Positions 8,636-16,997 of a DNA stretch of 64,000 nt are shown here, piece after piece. The translations under genes and the position numbers were made by a program. The notes beneath the pieces were generated by a model that was not told where the DNA came from, searched no databases, and saw nothing but the letters and a program-made list of their open reading frames with translations. The first letter of the stretch is position 1; each line of letters starts with the position of its first letter. Origin of the DNA: CBDUXP01 sp965371225 [NCBI: uncultured bacterium] (GTDB taxonomy: Bacteria > Abyssobacteria > SURF-5 > CBDUXP01); NCBI GenBank assembly GCA_965371225.1, contig CBDUXP010000017.1:1-64000 (forward strand). Reading direction: 5' to 3'.

Positions 8636-9007
8636 TCAACAGGCCCTTACGTATTTTGTGCTTTTGTCTAAAAGCTTTCCAAATTCTTTTTTATCCTCCA
8701 GTATCCGCCTTGGAAGCACCGCATACTCCTTCTTAACATGCCCCTTCTTAACATGCCCCTTCGGAAAATATTTCAAGTGCTTTGCGCCCTGCTCTTTGAA
8801 GGCTTTTTTCAGAGCCTTGTCCCCAAGTCGGAGGGCGATGCCGAATTTTCCACATGAGATGAAAATGGTGCCATTGATATAGCCGCCCACCGCGCCAAAC
8901 ACATTCTTGAATTCCAGTTTGTGCGTGAAGGCCAGGCGGGGACGGGTTCGTCGAAGGAGTCCTTCCAATTTCTGCAAGTAGATATCGTTCATTTGCTCAT
9001 CCGTCAC
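8636..9007 (-). CDS. TfoX N-terminal-domain-like small protein
   Basis: 123 residues if the GTG at 9007 is used; ATG at 8992 (residue 6) has a weak GGATGAG ahead of it and is an alternative. The pattern NVFGAVGGYINGTIFISCG...IALRLG...LKYFPKG resembles the TfoX/Sxy N-terminal domain, found in competence regulators and many stand-alone proteins of unknown role. A 15-base tandem duplication encodes GHVKK-GHVKK. Base composition is clearly more AT-rich than neighbouring genes and the gene sits just past the 3' end of tRNA-Leu, both consistent with acquired DNA. Function is not established. Confidence 0.6.
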   Translation of the reverse strand: MTDEQMNDIYLQKLEGLLRRTRPRLAFTHKLEFKNVFGAVGGYINGTIFISCGKFGIALRLGDKALKKAFKEQGAKHLKYFPKGHVKKGHVKKEYAVLPRRILEDKKEFGKLLDKSTKYVRAC

Positions 9008-9173
9008 GTGCGCATAATTTGACCTGTTATCTACGCAGAGTCATCTAAGAAACCTAATGAATGTGACTGGACGTGGGATTGCTGTCCCACGCAGTGCGCA
9101 GTGGGGCGTGGTCCCGCCGCCTGCCACAGTATTGGTGCCCCGTGAGAAACGTAATCCGCGCGTGAGAGATGGT

Positions 9174-9260
9174 TGGTGCGGAAGGGGGGATTTGAACCCC
9201 CACGACCTTGCGGCCACTAGAACCTGAATCTAGCGCGTCTGCCAATTCCGCCACTTCCGC
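9174..9260 (-). tRNA. tRNA-Leu (anticodon CAG), CCA encoded
   Basis: The minus strand reads GCGGAAGTGGCGGAATTGG... with acceptor stem GCGGAAG/CTTCCGC, an anticodon stem CTAGA/TCTAG around loop TTCAGGT (CAG on the plus strand as ctg 9224-9226), a long variable arm typical of a class II tRNA, and GGTTCAAATCC as the T arm. The body is 9177-9260 and 9174-9176 encode CCA. The apparent ORF reading MAELADALDSG across it is the usual artefact of tRNA-Leu genes. Confidence 0.96.
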
Positions 9261-9314
9261 AGAGGTGTCGTATGTCCGACAGCAGCAGCAGTTTAGGGCC
9301 TGTGCCGCGCGCCG

Positions 9315-11006
9315 TCAATTGGGCTTGGGCACCACGCCGTGAATCCAGAGGGTGTCCCCCTGGAGCCGGCGATGGGGCGGCACATAGATCTCCTCCAGGG
9401 TGGCGAGCAAGGGATATCTTTCAGGATTCGCGCGGATGGCGTCGATGGCGGCCCCGTTCCAGACCGGGCGGTAGTTCTCCTCGTCCGGCGACCGCCAGTA
9501 GTGGGTGCCGTACATGAGATACCGAACCCCGTGGCGTTCCACCTGTGCATCGAGCAGCGCCCCGTCAGTCGGCATGCCGAACACGCGGTGCTGCGCGCGC
9601 CAGCCCAGCTCCGCGCTGTAGCCCACCTGGGTCATCACGGTAGCGGGGGGTTGCGCATTGAGCCAGTCGATGGCCACCTGCGCCTCGACGCGCGCCGGCC
9701 GGAACCACACCACAAACGGCAGCGTCCTGACCGCCAGCGCACACGTGCCCAGCATGACGATGACGATCGCTGCTGCTGCCACACGGGGGGACAGGCGAAC
9801 CCGGTGCGCCCCGGCCGCGGCCGCGCCCGCCACGCCGACCGCCATCAGGGCGGGCAACGGCAGAAACATGCGCGGCCGCTGGCGCACGATTTCCTGCGTG
9901 GCCGGAACGCACAAGACCAGGCCGAGGGCGAGCAGGGCCCACGCGAAGCCCCGCCGTGCCGGCGTCGAATGGCGGGCCGCTTCGTGCAGCAGCCACGCCA
10001 GCCCCCCGCCTGCGAGCAGCGGGCCGGGCGGAATCTGTAGCGGCAGGGACAGGCCCAGGCCGCGAACGGCCCATCGCATGGGACCCAATTCGAAAACGCC
10101 GTAGGCCAACGTGCGCGCTTCGCCCGGACTCGGCCACGACGTGCGCACCTGCGTGAGTTCGGCGGAGAAGGGCAACGCTTGCGGTGTGAGCAGTTGGCGC
10201 AGCCCCACGTGCCCCATGGGCTCCAACATGCCGCCAAGGCCGACAGCGGCTTCCGCTCCGCTGCGGTACACGTGCAACCGCCAGCCGAGCCACACGAGGT
10301 AGACGGCGGCCCCAGCAACCGCCGGCAGGAGCAGACGCCGGTGCCATTGCTGCGTGGTCACCGCGTAGGCGACCACCCCGGTTTGGCAGCCGGCGATGGC
10401 GAACACGCCGTAGTCACTCGCGGCGACCGTGGCGCCCGCCCACAGTGCAGCGAATCCGACTGCGCGCCGGCGCACCACCTCCGAGCCCTCCCCCGCCCCG
10501 GCCGCGGTCAGCCAGGCGCCCAACAAACCAAACAGGCACGCGGTGTAGGTGGTCTCCTTATAGGTCATGCCCGCCAGCAGGTACCACTGGGAACTCAGGA
10601 CCAGGAGCGCCAGGACCGCCACGCGGGAGTACAGCCCCATGCCCGCCCGCCGCACGAGCCGCCACAACAGGAGGCCCGCCAGCGCTTCCATGCCCACCGC
10701 GACGGCCAGACCGGCGAGCGGGAGCGGGAGCAGGGTCGCGGCTATCCGGATCAGGATGGGGAACAGGGGTGGGTGGTTGACGAAACCGACGCCGCCGTAG
10801 AGGGAATAGCCCGGCAGCTTCTCCGCCAAGCCCAGGTAGATGGGATCGTCGAGGCCCAGGAAGTAGACGGGTTCGGGCGAGAGGCTGCGCGTGACGGCGA
10901 ACGCGAGGACCACGGCGGCGAACGCTACGGCGGCGGCGCGCGGGAAGTGCGCCTCGGGGGTGCGGGAACCGGCGGCCTCACCCACCGAGGACGCGCCGGC
11001 AGACAT
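9315..11006 (-). CDS. GT-C (ArnT/PMT-like) membrane glycosyltransferase
   Basis: 563 residues with about 10-12 hydrophobic segments. After the first segment come [15 protein letters not shown] and [18 protein letters not shown], matching the acidic first loop and the HPP.. motif of ArnT/PMT-type enzymes that use a polyprenyl-phosphate sugar donor outside the membrane. The C-terminus is a small periplasmic domain ([23 protein letters not shown]). Its start overlaps the end of the aldolase gene by 29 bases, so the two are likely co-transcribed. Acceptor and sugar are unknown. Confidence 0.8.
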   Translation of the reverse strand: MSAGASSVGEAAGSRTPEAHFPRAAAVAFAAVVLAFAVTRSLSPEPVYFLGLDDPIYLGLAEKLPGYSLYGGVGFVNHPPLFPILIRIAATLLPLPLAGLAVAVGMEALAGLLLWRLVRRAGMGLYSRVAVLALLVLSSQWYLLAGMTYKETTYTACLFGLLGAWLTAAGAGEGSEVVRRRAVGFAALWAGATVAASDYGVFAIAGCQTGVVAYAVTTQQWHRRLLLPAVAGAAVYLVWLGWRLHVYRSGAEAAVGLGGMLEPMGHVGLRQLLTPQALPFSAELTQVRTSWPSPGEARTLAYGVFELGPMRWAVRGLGLSLPLQIPPGPLLAGGGLAWLLHEAARHSTPARRGFAWALLALGLVLCVPATQEIVRQRPRMFLPLPALMAVGVAGAAAAGAHRVRLSPRVAAAAIVIVMLGTCALAVRTLPFVVWFRPARVEAQVAIDWLNAQPPATVMTQVGYSAELGWRAQHRVFGMPTDGALLDAQVERHGVRYLMYGTHYWRSPDEENYRPVWNGAAIDAIRANPERYPLLATLEEIYVPPHRRLQGDTLWIHGVVPKPN

Positions 11007-12012
11007 CCACCGCGTGGCCCACCTGCGCGCGGTCCACGTCCAGGTGCGTCACCATCCGAAGGGCGGTGGGGCTCAGGGGCAGGCAACGCACGTCGGCCGC
11101 GCCCAGGTCCGCGCACAACTCGTGGGCCGACTTTGCGCACTGGGTCGTATCGAAGTAGACGATGTTCGTTTCCACCCGCCCGCCCTTGATCCTGAGCCCG
11201 TCCACGCCGGCCAACCCCTCGGCGAGAAACTGCGCGTTCGCGTGATCTTCCGCGAGCCGCTCCACGTGATGGTCCAGGGCGTAGAGCGCCGCGGCGGCGA
11301 GCACCCCGGCCTGCCGCATTCCGCCCCCCAGCATCTTGCGGACCTTGCGGGCCCGGGTCACCAGTTCCTCCGAGCCGATGAACACGGACCCTACCGGGCA
11401 GCCGAGCCCTTTGCTGAAGCAGAAGTTCAACGTGTCCACGTGCTGGGCGACCGTGTGCAACTCGACCCCGTGCGCGACGCAGGCATTAAAGACGCGCGCC
11501 CCGTCCAGGTGGACGGACAGGCCGTGTTCCCGCCCGGCGGCGCACACCGCGTCCAGGTCCGCAAGCGGATAGCAACTGCCGCCGCCGTAGTTGTGCGTGT
11601 GCTCGAGCCAGAGCAACCGGGTGCGGGGTTGGTGATAGTCCGAGGGCCGCATGGCGTCGTGAACCTGCGCGGGGTCGAGCAGACCGCGTTCGCTGGGCAC
11701 GAGCGCCATACTGACGCCGGAAATTACGGCGTAGCCCGCCGCCTCGTACCGGTACAGGTGGGACGTGGATTCGATGATGACCTCATCCCCCGGTTCCGTG
11801 TGCACCTTGCACGCGATGGCGTTGGCCATGGTGCCGCTGGGCACGAACAGCGCGGCCTCTTTGCCGGCGAGTTCCGCACACCGCGCCTCGAGTGCGTTGA
11901 TGGTGGGATCTTCGCGAAACACGTCATCCCCCACCTCGGCCGAAGCCATGGCGGCGCTCATCTGCGCCGTGGGTTGCGTCAGCGTGTCGCTGCGTAAGTC
12001 GACCGGAGACAT
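10978..12012 (-). CDS. ltaE: Low-specificity L-threonine aldolase
   Basis: 344 residues. PLP enzyme splitting L-threonine or allo-threonine into glycine and acetaldehyde. The start [25 protein letters not shown] segment ([10 protein letters not shown]), [18 protein letters not shown] and [13 protein letters not shown], with the PLP lysine, all match the family, and length is typical. ATG at 12012 is chosen; a TTG at 12027 is in frame. No clear Shine-Dalgarno is visible. It lies 69 bases after mazG and overlaps the GT-C gene. Confidence 0.93.
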   Translation of the reverse strand: MSPVDLRSDTLTQPTAQMSAAMASAEVGDDVFREDPTINALEARCAELAGKEAALFVPSGTMANAIACKVHTEPGDEVIIESTSHLYRYEAAGYAVISGVSMALVPSERGLLDPAQVHDAMRPSDYHQPRTRLLWLEHTHNYGGGSCYPLADLDAVCAAGREHGLSVHLDGARVFNACVAHGVELHTVAQHVDTLNFCFSKGLGCPVGSVFIGSEELVTRARKVRKMLGGGMRQAGVLAAAALYALDHHVERLAEDHANAQFLAEGLAGVDGLRIKGGRVETNIVYFDTTQCAKSAHELCADLGAADVRCLPLSPTALRMVTHLDVDRAQVGHAVDVCRRVLGG

Positions 12013-12081
12013 GGGGAATGCGAGCAACTCAAATCATAGCGTAGGCCCGCCCGGCGGTGAGCCTGCGCCGGAAGGGGTTGC

Positions 12082-12921
12082 CTAGGGGCCCGTGCCCGCC
12101 TCAGCGGCTTTCGCTTCGTCCCAGAGGGCGTCTAGCTGCTCGAGAGTTGCGCTGTCCATGGCCAGCCCGCGTTCGGCTGCCAGACGCTCCACCGTGCGAA
12201 AGCGTGCTTCGAACCGGTTCGCCGCCCGGTTCAGCGGCCCTTCGGCCTCCAGGCCCAGGTGCCGCTGGAGGTTCACCAGAGCGAAATGCAAGTCGCCAAT
12301 CTCGTGGGCAATCGCGGCCGGATCCGCGGCCGCGCGGGCCTGCTCCAGCTCCGCCATTTCCTCGGCAACCTTGTCCCACACGCCCGCGACCTCCGGCCAA
12401 TCAAATCCCACTTCCGCGGCGCGTGCCTGGAGCGCGTACGCCTTGCGCAGTGCGGACACCTGAGGTGGCAGCCCATCGAGGATCCCACTCCCGTCGGCCT
12501 GTTCCCGCTCCCGCGCCTTGAGTTCGGCCCACTGGCGCACCACACCTTCGGGGCCCTCCACGTCCGCCGCGGCGAAGACGTGGGGGTGACGGCTCACCAT
12601 TTTCGCGACGAGCCCCTTGACGGCGTCCGGCATGGTGAAGAGACCGCTCCGCTCGGCGGTCAAAGCGAAGAAGAGCACGAGGAACACCACGTCGCCCCAC
12701 TCCTCGGCAATGTGCGCGGGCTCGCAGGCGGCGACGGCCTCGGCCAGCTCGCGGCATTCTTCGGTCAGGTAGCGGAGCAGGTCCTCCGGCGTCTGTTCGC
12801 GGTCCCATGGACAACCCTCGGGGCTGTTGAGCATCTCCAGCAGGTCGGCCACGGCGCCCAGCGCTCGGGTCCGCGCGTCCCGTGCGGCCCCAGGGGCGGG
12901 ATCGTGTTCCGGCAACAACAT
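12082..12921 (-). CDS. mazG: Nucleoside triphosphate pyrophosphohydrolase MazG
   Basis: 279 residues, two MazG domains. CPWDREQTPEDLLRYLTEE opens the first, with metal-binding EECRELAEA and EEWGDV (EExxE and ExxD type); the second has EEMAELEQ and HEIGDL. The enzyme hydrolyses NTPs and dNTPs to monophosphates and pyrophosphate, as house-cleaning and in stringent-response control. Length is typical of the tandem form. Upstream are a lipoprotein gene and downstream ltaE on the same strand. Confidence 0.95.
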   Translation of the reverse strand: MLLPEHDPAPGAARDARTRALGAVADLLEMLNSPEGCPWDREQTPEDLLRYLTEECRELAEAVAACEPAHIAEEWGDVVFLVLFFALTAERSGLFTMPDAVKGLVAKMVSRHPHVFAAADVEGPEGVVRQWAELKAREREQADGSGILDGLPPQVSALRKAYALQARAAEVGFDWPEVAGVWDKVAEEMAELEQARAAADPAAIAHEIGDLHFALVNLQRHLGLEAEGPLNRAANRFEARFRTVERLAAERGLAMDSATLEQLDALWDEAKAAEAGTGP

Positions 12922-13021
12922 GGGACCGGTCGTCAGGCGTGCGTCCTCACGCCGCGGACTGATAGCGGCCGCTGCACTGCACGTGGGCCCGGCGCCCTGT
13001 CGGCGTCAATCGCGGGCGCGC

Positions 13022-13537
13022 CTACTCGTAGTGGCCCGGTACCCAGACTTCGCGCATGTAGGAACGGCCGTTCGCGCCGCGGACGGTGTGCGGCTCGTAA
13101 TGCCCTTCGATCCACGCGCGCCCCAGATGCGCCTCAGGCTCCGTGCTTCGTTCCTGCGGGCGCCCGTAGCGGTTGTGGTAGTCTTCCTCGTAGTCGGAAT
13201 CGCGGCCGTAGTCGCTGTCGTGCGAGCCCTCGTGCCGGTCATCGTGGTGGCGATCCTCGTAGCGGTCGTCGTACCGGTCTTCATACCGTTCCCGCCGGGC
13301 GGCTTCTTCCGCTTCCCGCTGGTGTTGGCGCCCGTGGCCGATCACGGAACCGGTGATGGCGCCGATGCCGGCGCCGATGAGCGCCCCTTCCCCCCCGTGG
13401 CCGGATTGATGACCGATGATCGCACCCGCGCCCGCGCCAATGCCGGTGCCCACGGCCGCGCCCCTCTGCGTTTCCGTGCAGCCCCCCGCCAGCAGTCCGG
13501 CGGCAACGATTACTCCCGCGCCTCGCCATCCCGTCAT
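13022..13537 (-). CDS. Glycine-zipper lipoprotein with charged low-complexity tail
   Basis: 171 residues from ATG 13537, with a strong AAGGAG eight bases upstream. A signal peptide ends in the lipobox LLAGGC. Then come glycine-zipper repeats (GTGIGAGAGAIIG, GAGIGAITGSVIG), as in SlyB/OmpA-associated lipoproteins that insert in or line membranes. A hydrophilic stretch of RYEDRYDDRYEDR-type repeats and HDSDY segments follows, and the C-terminus repeats EGHYEPHTV / VPGHYE. Outer-membrane attachment is likely; function is unknown. Confidence 0.85.
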   Translation of the reverse strand: MTGWRGAGVIVAAGLLAGGCTETQRGAAVGTGIGAGAGAIIGHQSGHGGEGALIGAGIGAITGSVIGHGRQHQREAEEAARRERYEDRYDDRYEDRHHDDRHEGSHDSDYGRDSDYEEDYHNRYGRPQERSTEPEAHLGRAWIEGHYEPHTVRGANGRSYMREVWVPGHYE

Positions 13538-13615
13538 ATCCACACTCCTTGTCCTGCCCCCAGGACGCTCACCACGCAGTCTGCAATATCCGCCCCGGCG
13601 GTGCAACCCGGCCGC

Positions 13616-14935
13616 TCACGACGCGGCTTTCCGGGGGGGCTGGGCAGCTCGGGTGAGATCGAGCCCCAGGTCCATGTCTCCCCCCAGCACGCGCAGGATC
13701 TCCACGATGGGGCACACGCCGTCCTTGACCTTGCGCAGGGCGGTCTCCCCGATCGGGGTGAGGCCGGCCTCTTGCCGACCCACTTCGGCAATCGCGCTGG
13801 TCCCCCTGCCAGCGAGGATGGCCTTGCGCACGCTTTCGTTGACCAGCAGTTTTTCCGTGATCGCCGTGCGGCCGAGGAAGCCGGTGTTGCCGCACTTCGG
13901 GCAGCCGGCACCGATACGGAACTTGTACGGCTCCCCGGGAAAAGTGCTTTCGATCAGCTCGATCTGTTCCGGCGTCGGATTGTCGCGAGCCCGGCACTCC
14001 GGACACACGCGGCGGGCCAACCGCTGGCACACGATCACGCGCACGGACGAGGCCACCACGAAGGGCGGGACGCCCATGTCTAGCAGGCGGGTCAACACTT
14101 CGGCTGCGGTCCCGGCGTGGGTGCTCGTCAGAACCAAGTGGCCGGTCAAGCCCGCGCGCATGGCGATCTCCGCGGTCTCGGGATCGCGCGTTTCGCCGAC
14201 CATGATGACGTCCGGGTCCTGGCGCAGCACGGCGCGCAAGCTCGTGGCGAAGTCCAGTTGCTGCTTGTAGTTCACCTGCACCTGCGGAAACATCCCCAGA
14301 TTGAATTCCACCGGGTCTTCGATAGTGATGATGCTCGCGATGTTCCCCTGCTCTTTGGCGACCCGCTGCACGAGGGAGTACAGGGTGGTGGTCTTGCCGT
14401 GGCCGGTGGGTCCGCTAATGATCACCGTGCCTTGCAGGCTGTCCACCACTTGTGCGAGGTCGGCTTCGGTCTCCTTGTCAAAGCCCAATTGGTGCAACGA
14501 CAGGAGCGTACGCTTGGCGTTGAAGATGCGGACGACCGCCTTCTCCCCGGACACGGTGGGGATCACGTTGACGCGGTAGTCGACCATCTTGCGCCCGACT
14601 TGGAGGGTGATGCGCCCATCCTGCGGCCGCATCTTTTCATGCGCCACCATGTCCCCCATGACCTTGATGCGCCCGATGATCCGGTCGTGCAAGTCGATGG
14701 GGAGGCGAGCCGCCTCGCGGAAGGTTCCGTCGACCCGGAATCGGACGCGCGTGGTTTCGCCGACGAAGGTCTCGAAGTGGACGTCGGAGGCGTTGTGGTA
14801 GGCCGCCTGCTGCAGCAGCAAATCCACGCCGTCGCTCACCTCACCCTGGCCGTTGACCAGAAGGTGGGTGAGGACGCCCTGGATGTCCGTGACGTCGATT
14901 TTGCCCGTGCGCGCTGGCTGAGGCGCGGTCGCCAT
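13616..14935 (-). CDS. PilB/GspE-type secretion or pilus assembly ATPase, short form
   Basis: 439 residues from ATG 14935; the open frame to 15238 is likely not translated. It has the N2 domain (SDVHFE), Walker A GPTGHGKT (175-182), Asp box IIDEDPVEF-like TIEDPVE, Walker B VIMVGE (243-248), His box and a zinc site CPEC (311)/CPKC (345). It lacks the ~150-residue MshEN domain of full PilB/GspE. It would drive assembly of type IV pilins or type II pseudopilins, but no pilin, PilC/GspF or secretin gene is in the window, so it is an orphan here. Confidence 0.88.
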   Translation of the reverse strand: MATAPQPARTGKIDVTDIQGVLTHLLVNGQGEVSDGVDLLLQQAAYHNASDVHFETFVGETTRVRFRVDGTFREAARLPIDLHDRIIGRIKVMGDMVAHEKMRPQDGRITLQVGRKMVDYRVNVIPTVSGEKAVVRIFNAKRTLLSLHQLGFDKETEADLAQVVDSLQGTVIISGPTGHGKTTTLYSLVQRVAKEQGNIASIITIEDPVEFNLGMFPQVQVNYKQQLDFATSLRAVLRQDPDVIMVGETRDPETAEIAMRAGLTGHLVLTSTHAGTAAEVLTRLLDMGVPPFVVASSVRVIVCQRLARRVCPECRARDNPTPEQIELIESTFPGEPYKFRIGAGCPKCGNTGFLGRTAITEKLLVNESVRKAILAGRGTSAIAEVGRQEAGLTPIGETALRKVKDGVCPIVEILRVLGGDMDLGLDLTRAAQPPRKAAS

Positions 14936-15203
14936 TGTGCTGCCCCGTATCCCCTTGTAGCCTCGCCCACAAATGTGCGGAGGATAAATCATAGCATAGC
15001 TTCCGGATGCCCACCGCGAAATCCTGCTTAGACAGACCCCCATGTGGGGTGGGGCGCGGAGCTCCCCCGTCGGTCCCCGACACTTCGGCCGCCGCTGCCT
15101 TGTGCAGCGCGGTAGACCCTGCGGGAATTCGAGTAACGGTCGGTGGCTATACTGGTCCGGCACTGAGAGAACGCGGGAGCGCTGTGGACAGCACGGGGGG
15201 AGG

Positions 15204-16439
15204 ATGAACCGACAGCGTTGGCGCTGGATGGGGCGCATCGGTTACGCGGCGGGGGCCGCGTTCGTGTACGCGGGATTTCTCGCGACTCCTTCCGGCCAGC
15301 CGGAAATTCTCTGGTACTCGCGCACCTACGCGGGATTCCTGGTGGTGCTGCTCGGAGTGCTCAGCCTCCCGCTCGGGGTGATGTGGCTCCAGGGGCGGCT
15401 GGGAAGGCGCCGCCTGCTGTTCACTCTGGCGCCCACGGCTGCAGTGCTCGTGCTGGGTTACGGCGCGCTGGCCCAGGTGTACTACGCCCGGCAAACGCAT
15501 CGGTTCGACCCGTTCTTGCAGGCGCCGCCGCCTCGCTTCGCCCGGCCCAGCGCCGTGCGGCGGGGTGGCGAGGTGCGGATCCTCTTTGCGGGCGGGTCGA
15601 CCACGCGCAACGCCCACCTGCCCCAGGGGGAGCGGTATCCGGCGGTGGTGGAGACCCTCCTCCGCCAGCGCTTTCCGGATACTCCCCTGACGGTGTTTAA
15701 CGCCGGGATGGATTGGTGGACGACGAAACATTCCTTGATCAACTACGTCACGTACGCGCGAGACTGGGAGCCGGACGTGGTCGTGGTCATGCATGGGATC
15801 AACGACCTCTACCGGTCCTTCTCGCCGCCGGAGTATGCCGTGCCCGGTTATGACCCGTTGTGGGCGCATTTTTATGGCCCGGCCATGCGGGGCGCGCGGC
15901 CGCCGACGTTTTCGCGCCACCTGTTCACCACGTACTTGGGCGACTTCGCGGACCGATGGTACGCCGCCGCCCGGTATCGCGAAATCAACTATCCCAGCGA
16001 GCGATACGTGTCGGTTCGACAGTTTGGTCACCAACTGGAGCGCCTCGTGCACTACGCGCAGAGTGACGGGGTTCAGCCGGTGCTCGTCACCCAGCCGTCG
16101 CTTTACAAGGGGGAGATGACGCGGGCGGAACGGAACGCCGCGTGGTTCTCGCGTGAGTTCTGCCTCACGCCGGGTGGGTGGCTGCGGCGGGAATACCCGA
16201 GTCCCCTTTCGTTACAGACCGGTATGCGGACGGTCAACGACCGCACCCATCGGGTGGCGGCGGCCGCGAAGGTGCCCCTCGTCGATGCCGCGGCCGCCCT
16301 GCCGAAAACGCTGGAGTACTTCCGGGACGATGTGCACTACACGGCCAAGGGAAGCGCCCTGGTGGCGCAGTTGGTGGTGGACGAAATCGCACGACTGGGC
16401 GTGATGTCGCCTCCGCGTACGCCTGGCGAGACCGAATAG
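15204..16439 (+). CDS. Membrane-anchored SGNH/GDSL-type hydrolase
   Basis: 411 residues. Three N-terminal hydrophobic segments (about 10-85) anchor a periplasmic domain with SGNH blocks: GGSTTRNAH (nucleophile Ser), FNAGMDWW (Gly), MHGINDL (Asn) and DDVHYTAKG (Asp-x-x-His). Such enzymes act as esterases or acetyl-transferring partners on surface sugars; substrate is unknown. ATG 15204 follows GGGGGGAGG directly. It is divergent from the PilB-like gene across 268 bases and ends five bases from the convergent DUF456 gene. Confidence 0.85.
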   Translation: MNRQRWRWMGRIGYAAGAAFVYAGFLATPSGQPEILWYSRTYAGFLVVLLGVLSLPLGVMWLQGRLGRRRLLFTLAPTAAVLVLGYGALAQVYYARQTHRFDPFLQAPPPRFARPSAVRRGGEVRILFAGGSTTRNAHLPQGERYPAVVETLLRQRFPDTPLTVFNAGMDWWTTKHSLINYVTYARDWEPDVVVVMHGINDLYRSFSPPEYAVPGYDPLWAHFYGPAMRGARPPTFSRHLFTTYLGDFADRWYAAARYREINYPSERYVSVRQFGHQLERLVHYAQSDGVQPVLVTQPSLYKGEMTRAERNAAWFSREFCLTPGGWLRREYPSPLSLQTGMRTVNDRTHRVAAAAKVPLVDAAAALPKTLEYFRDDVHYTAKGSALVAQLVVDEIARLGVMSPPRTPGETE

Positions 16440-16444
16440 CGCGT

Positions 16445-16990
16445 CTAGCCCGGCGTCCGCAGGAGCGCGGCGATGAACGTGCCGCTCATGGTGAGGGCGA
16501 TCAGCAGCTTGGCGATGACCGCGCCGGTCCGGCCGAGCATGGCGCCCAGCCCGGCGCGGAGGGCCTCGTTCGGCGTCCGGCGCTGACTGAGTTCCCACAA
16601 AGAGGCGCCGAGGAACGCGCCCGCGAACGCGCCCACGATGGTGCCGACAACGGGCAACAGCATGGTGCCGACGATCACGCCCGGAAAGACGCCGACGATC
16701 GCACCGATGACGCCGCCACGGGACGCCCCGAAGCGCTGCGCACCGATAGCGGATGCCAGAAACTCCAACACCTCCCCCAGCACGGCGAGCACGACCAGCG
16801 CGAGGATCAGGGTGAGCCCGTAGCTCTCGAATCCGGTGAGCACGCCGTACAGCACGATGCTGGCGAGGCTCACCCAGGTGCCCGGCAGGCTGACGAAGAG
16901 CATGAGGATGCCGGCGACCTGCACGATCACCACCAGGATCAGCAGCGCGGCGAAGCCCAGGGCGGTGAGGAGTTCGAGGGTGGCGGCCAT
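16445..16990 (-). CDS. DUF456 membrane protein
   Basis: 181 residues, almost entirely hydrophobic with about five membrane segments and the glycine-rich stretches typical of DUF456 (GVFPGVIVGTMLLPVVG, VGAFAGAFLGA). Molecular role is unknown. It begins seven bases after the recD2 stop and is probably co-transcribed with it. Confidence 0.8.
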   Translation of the reverse strand: MAATLELLTALGFAALLILVVIVQVAGILMLFVSLPGTWVSLASIVLYGVLTGFESYGLTLILALVVLAVLGEVLEFLASAIGAQRFGASRGGVIGAIVGVFPGVIVGTMLLPVVGTIVGAFAGAFLGASLWELSQRRTPNEALRAGLGAMLGRTGAVIAKLLIALTMSGTFIAALLRTPG

Positions 16991-16997
16991 TTCTGCA

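Noticed and set aside
8400-9173. Attachment-site repeat of the tRNA-Leu 3' end
   Set aside because: I looked for a second copy of the T-arm/acceptor sequence in the lower-GC segment and found none.
9054-9254. ORF beginning MAELADALDSG
   Set aside because: It is the well-known translation artefact of a tRNA-Leu gene.
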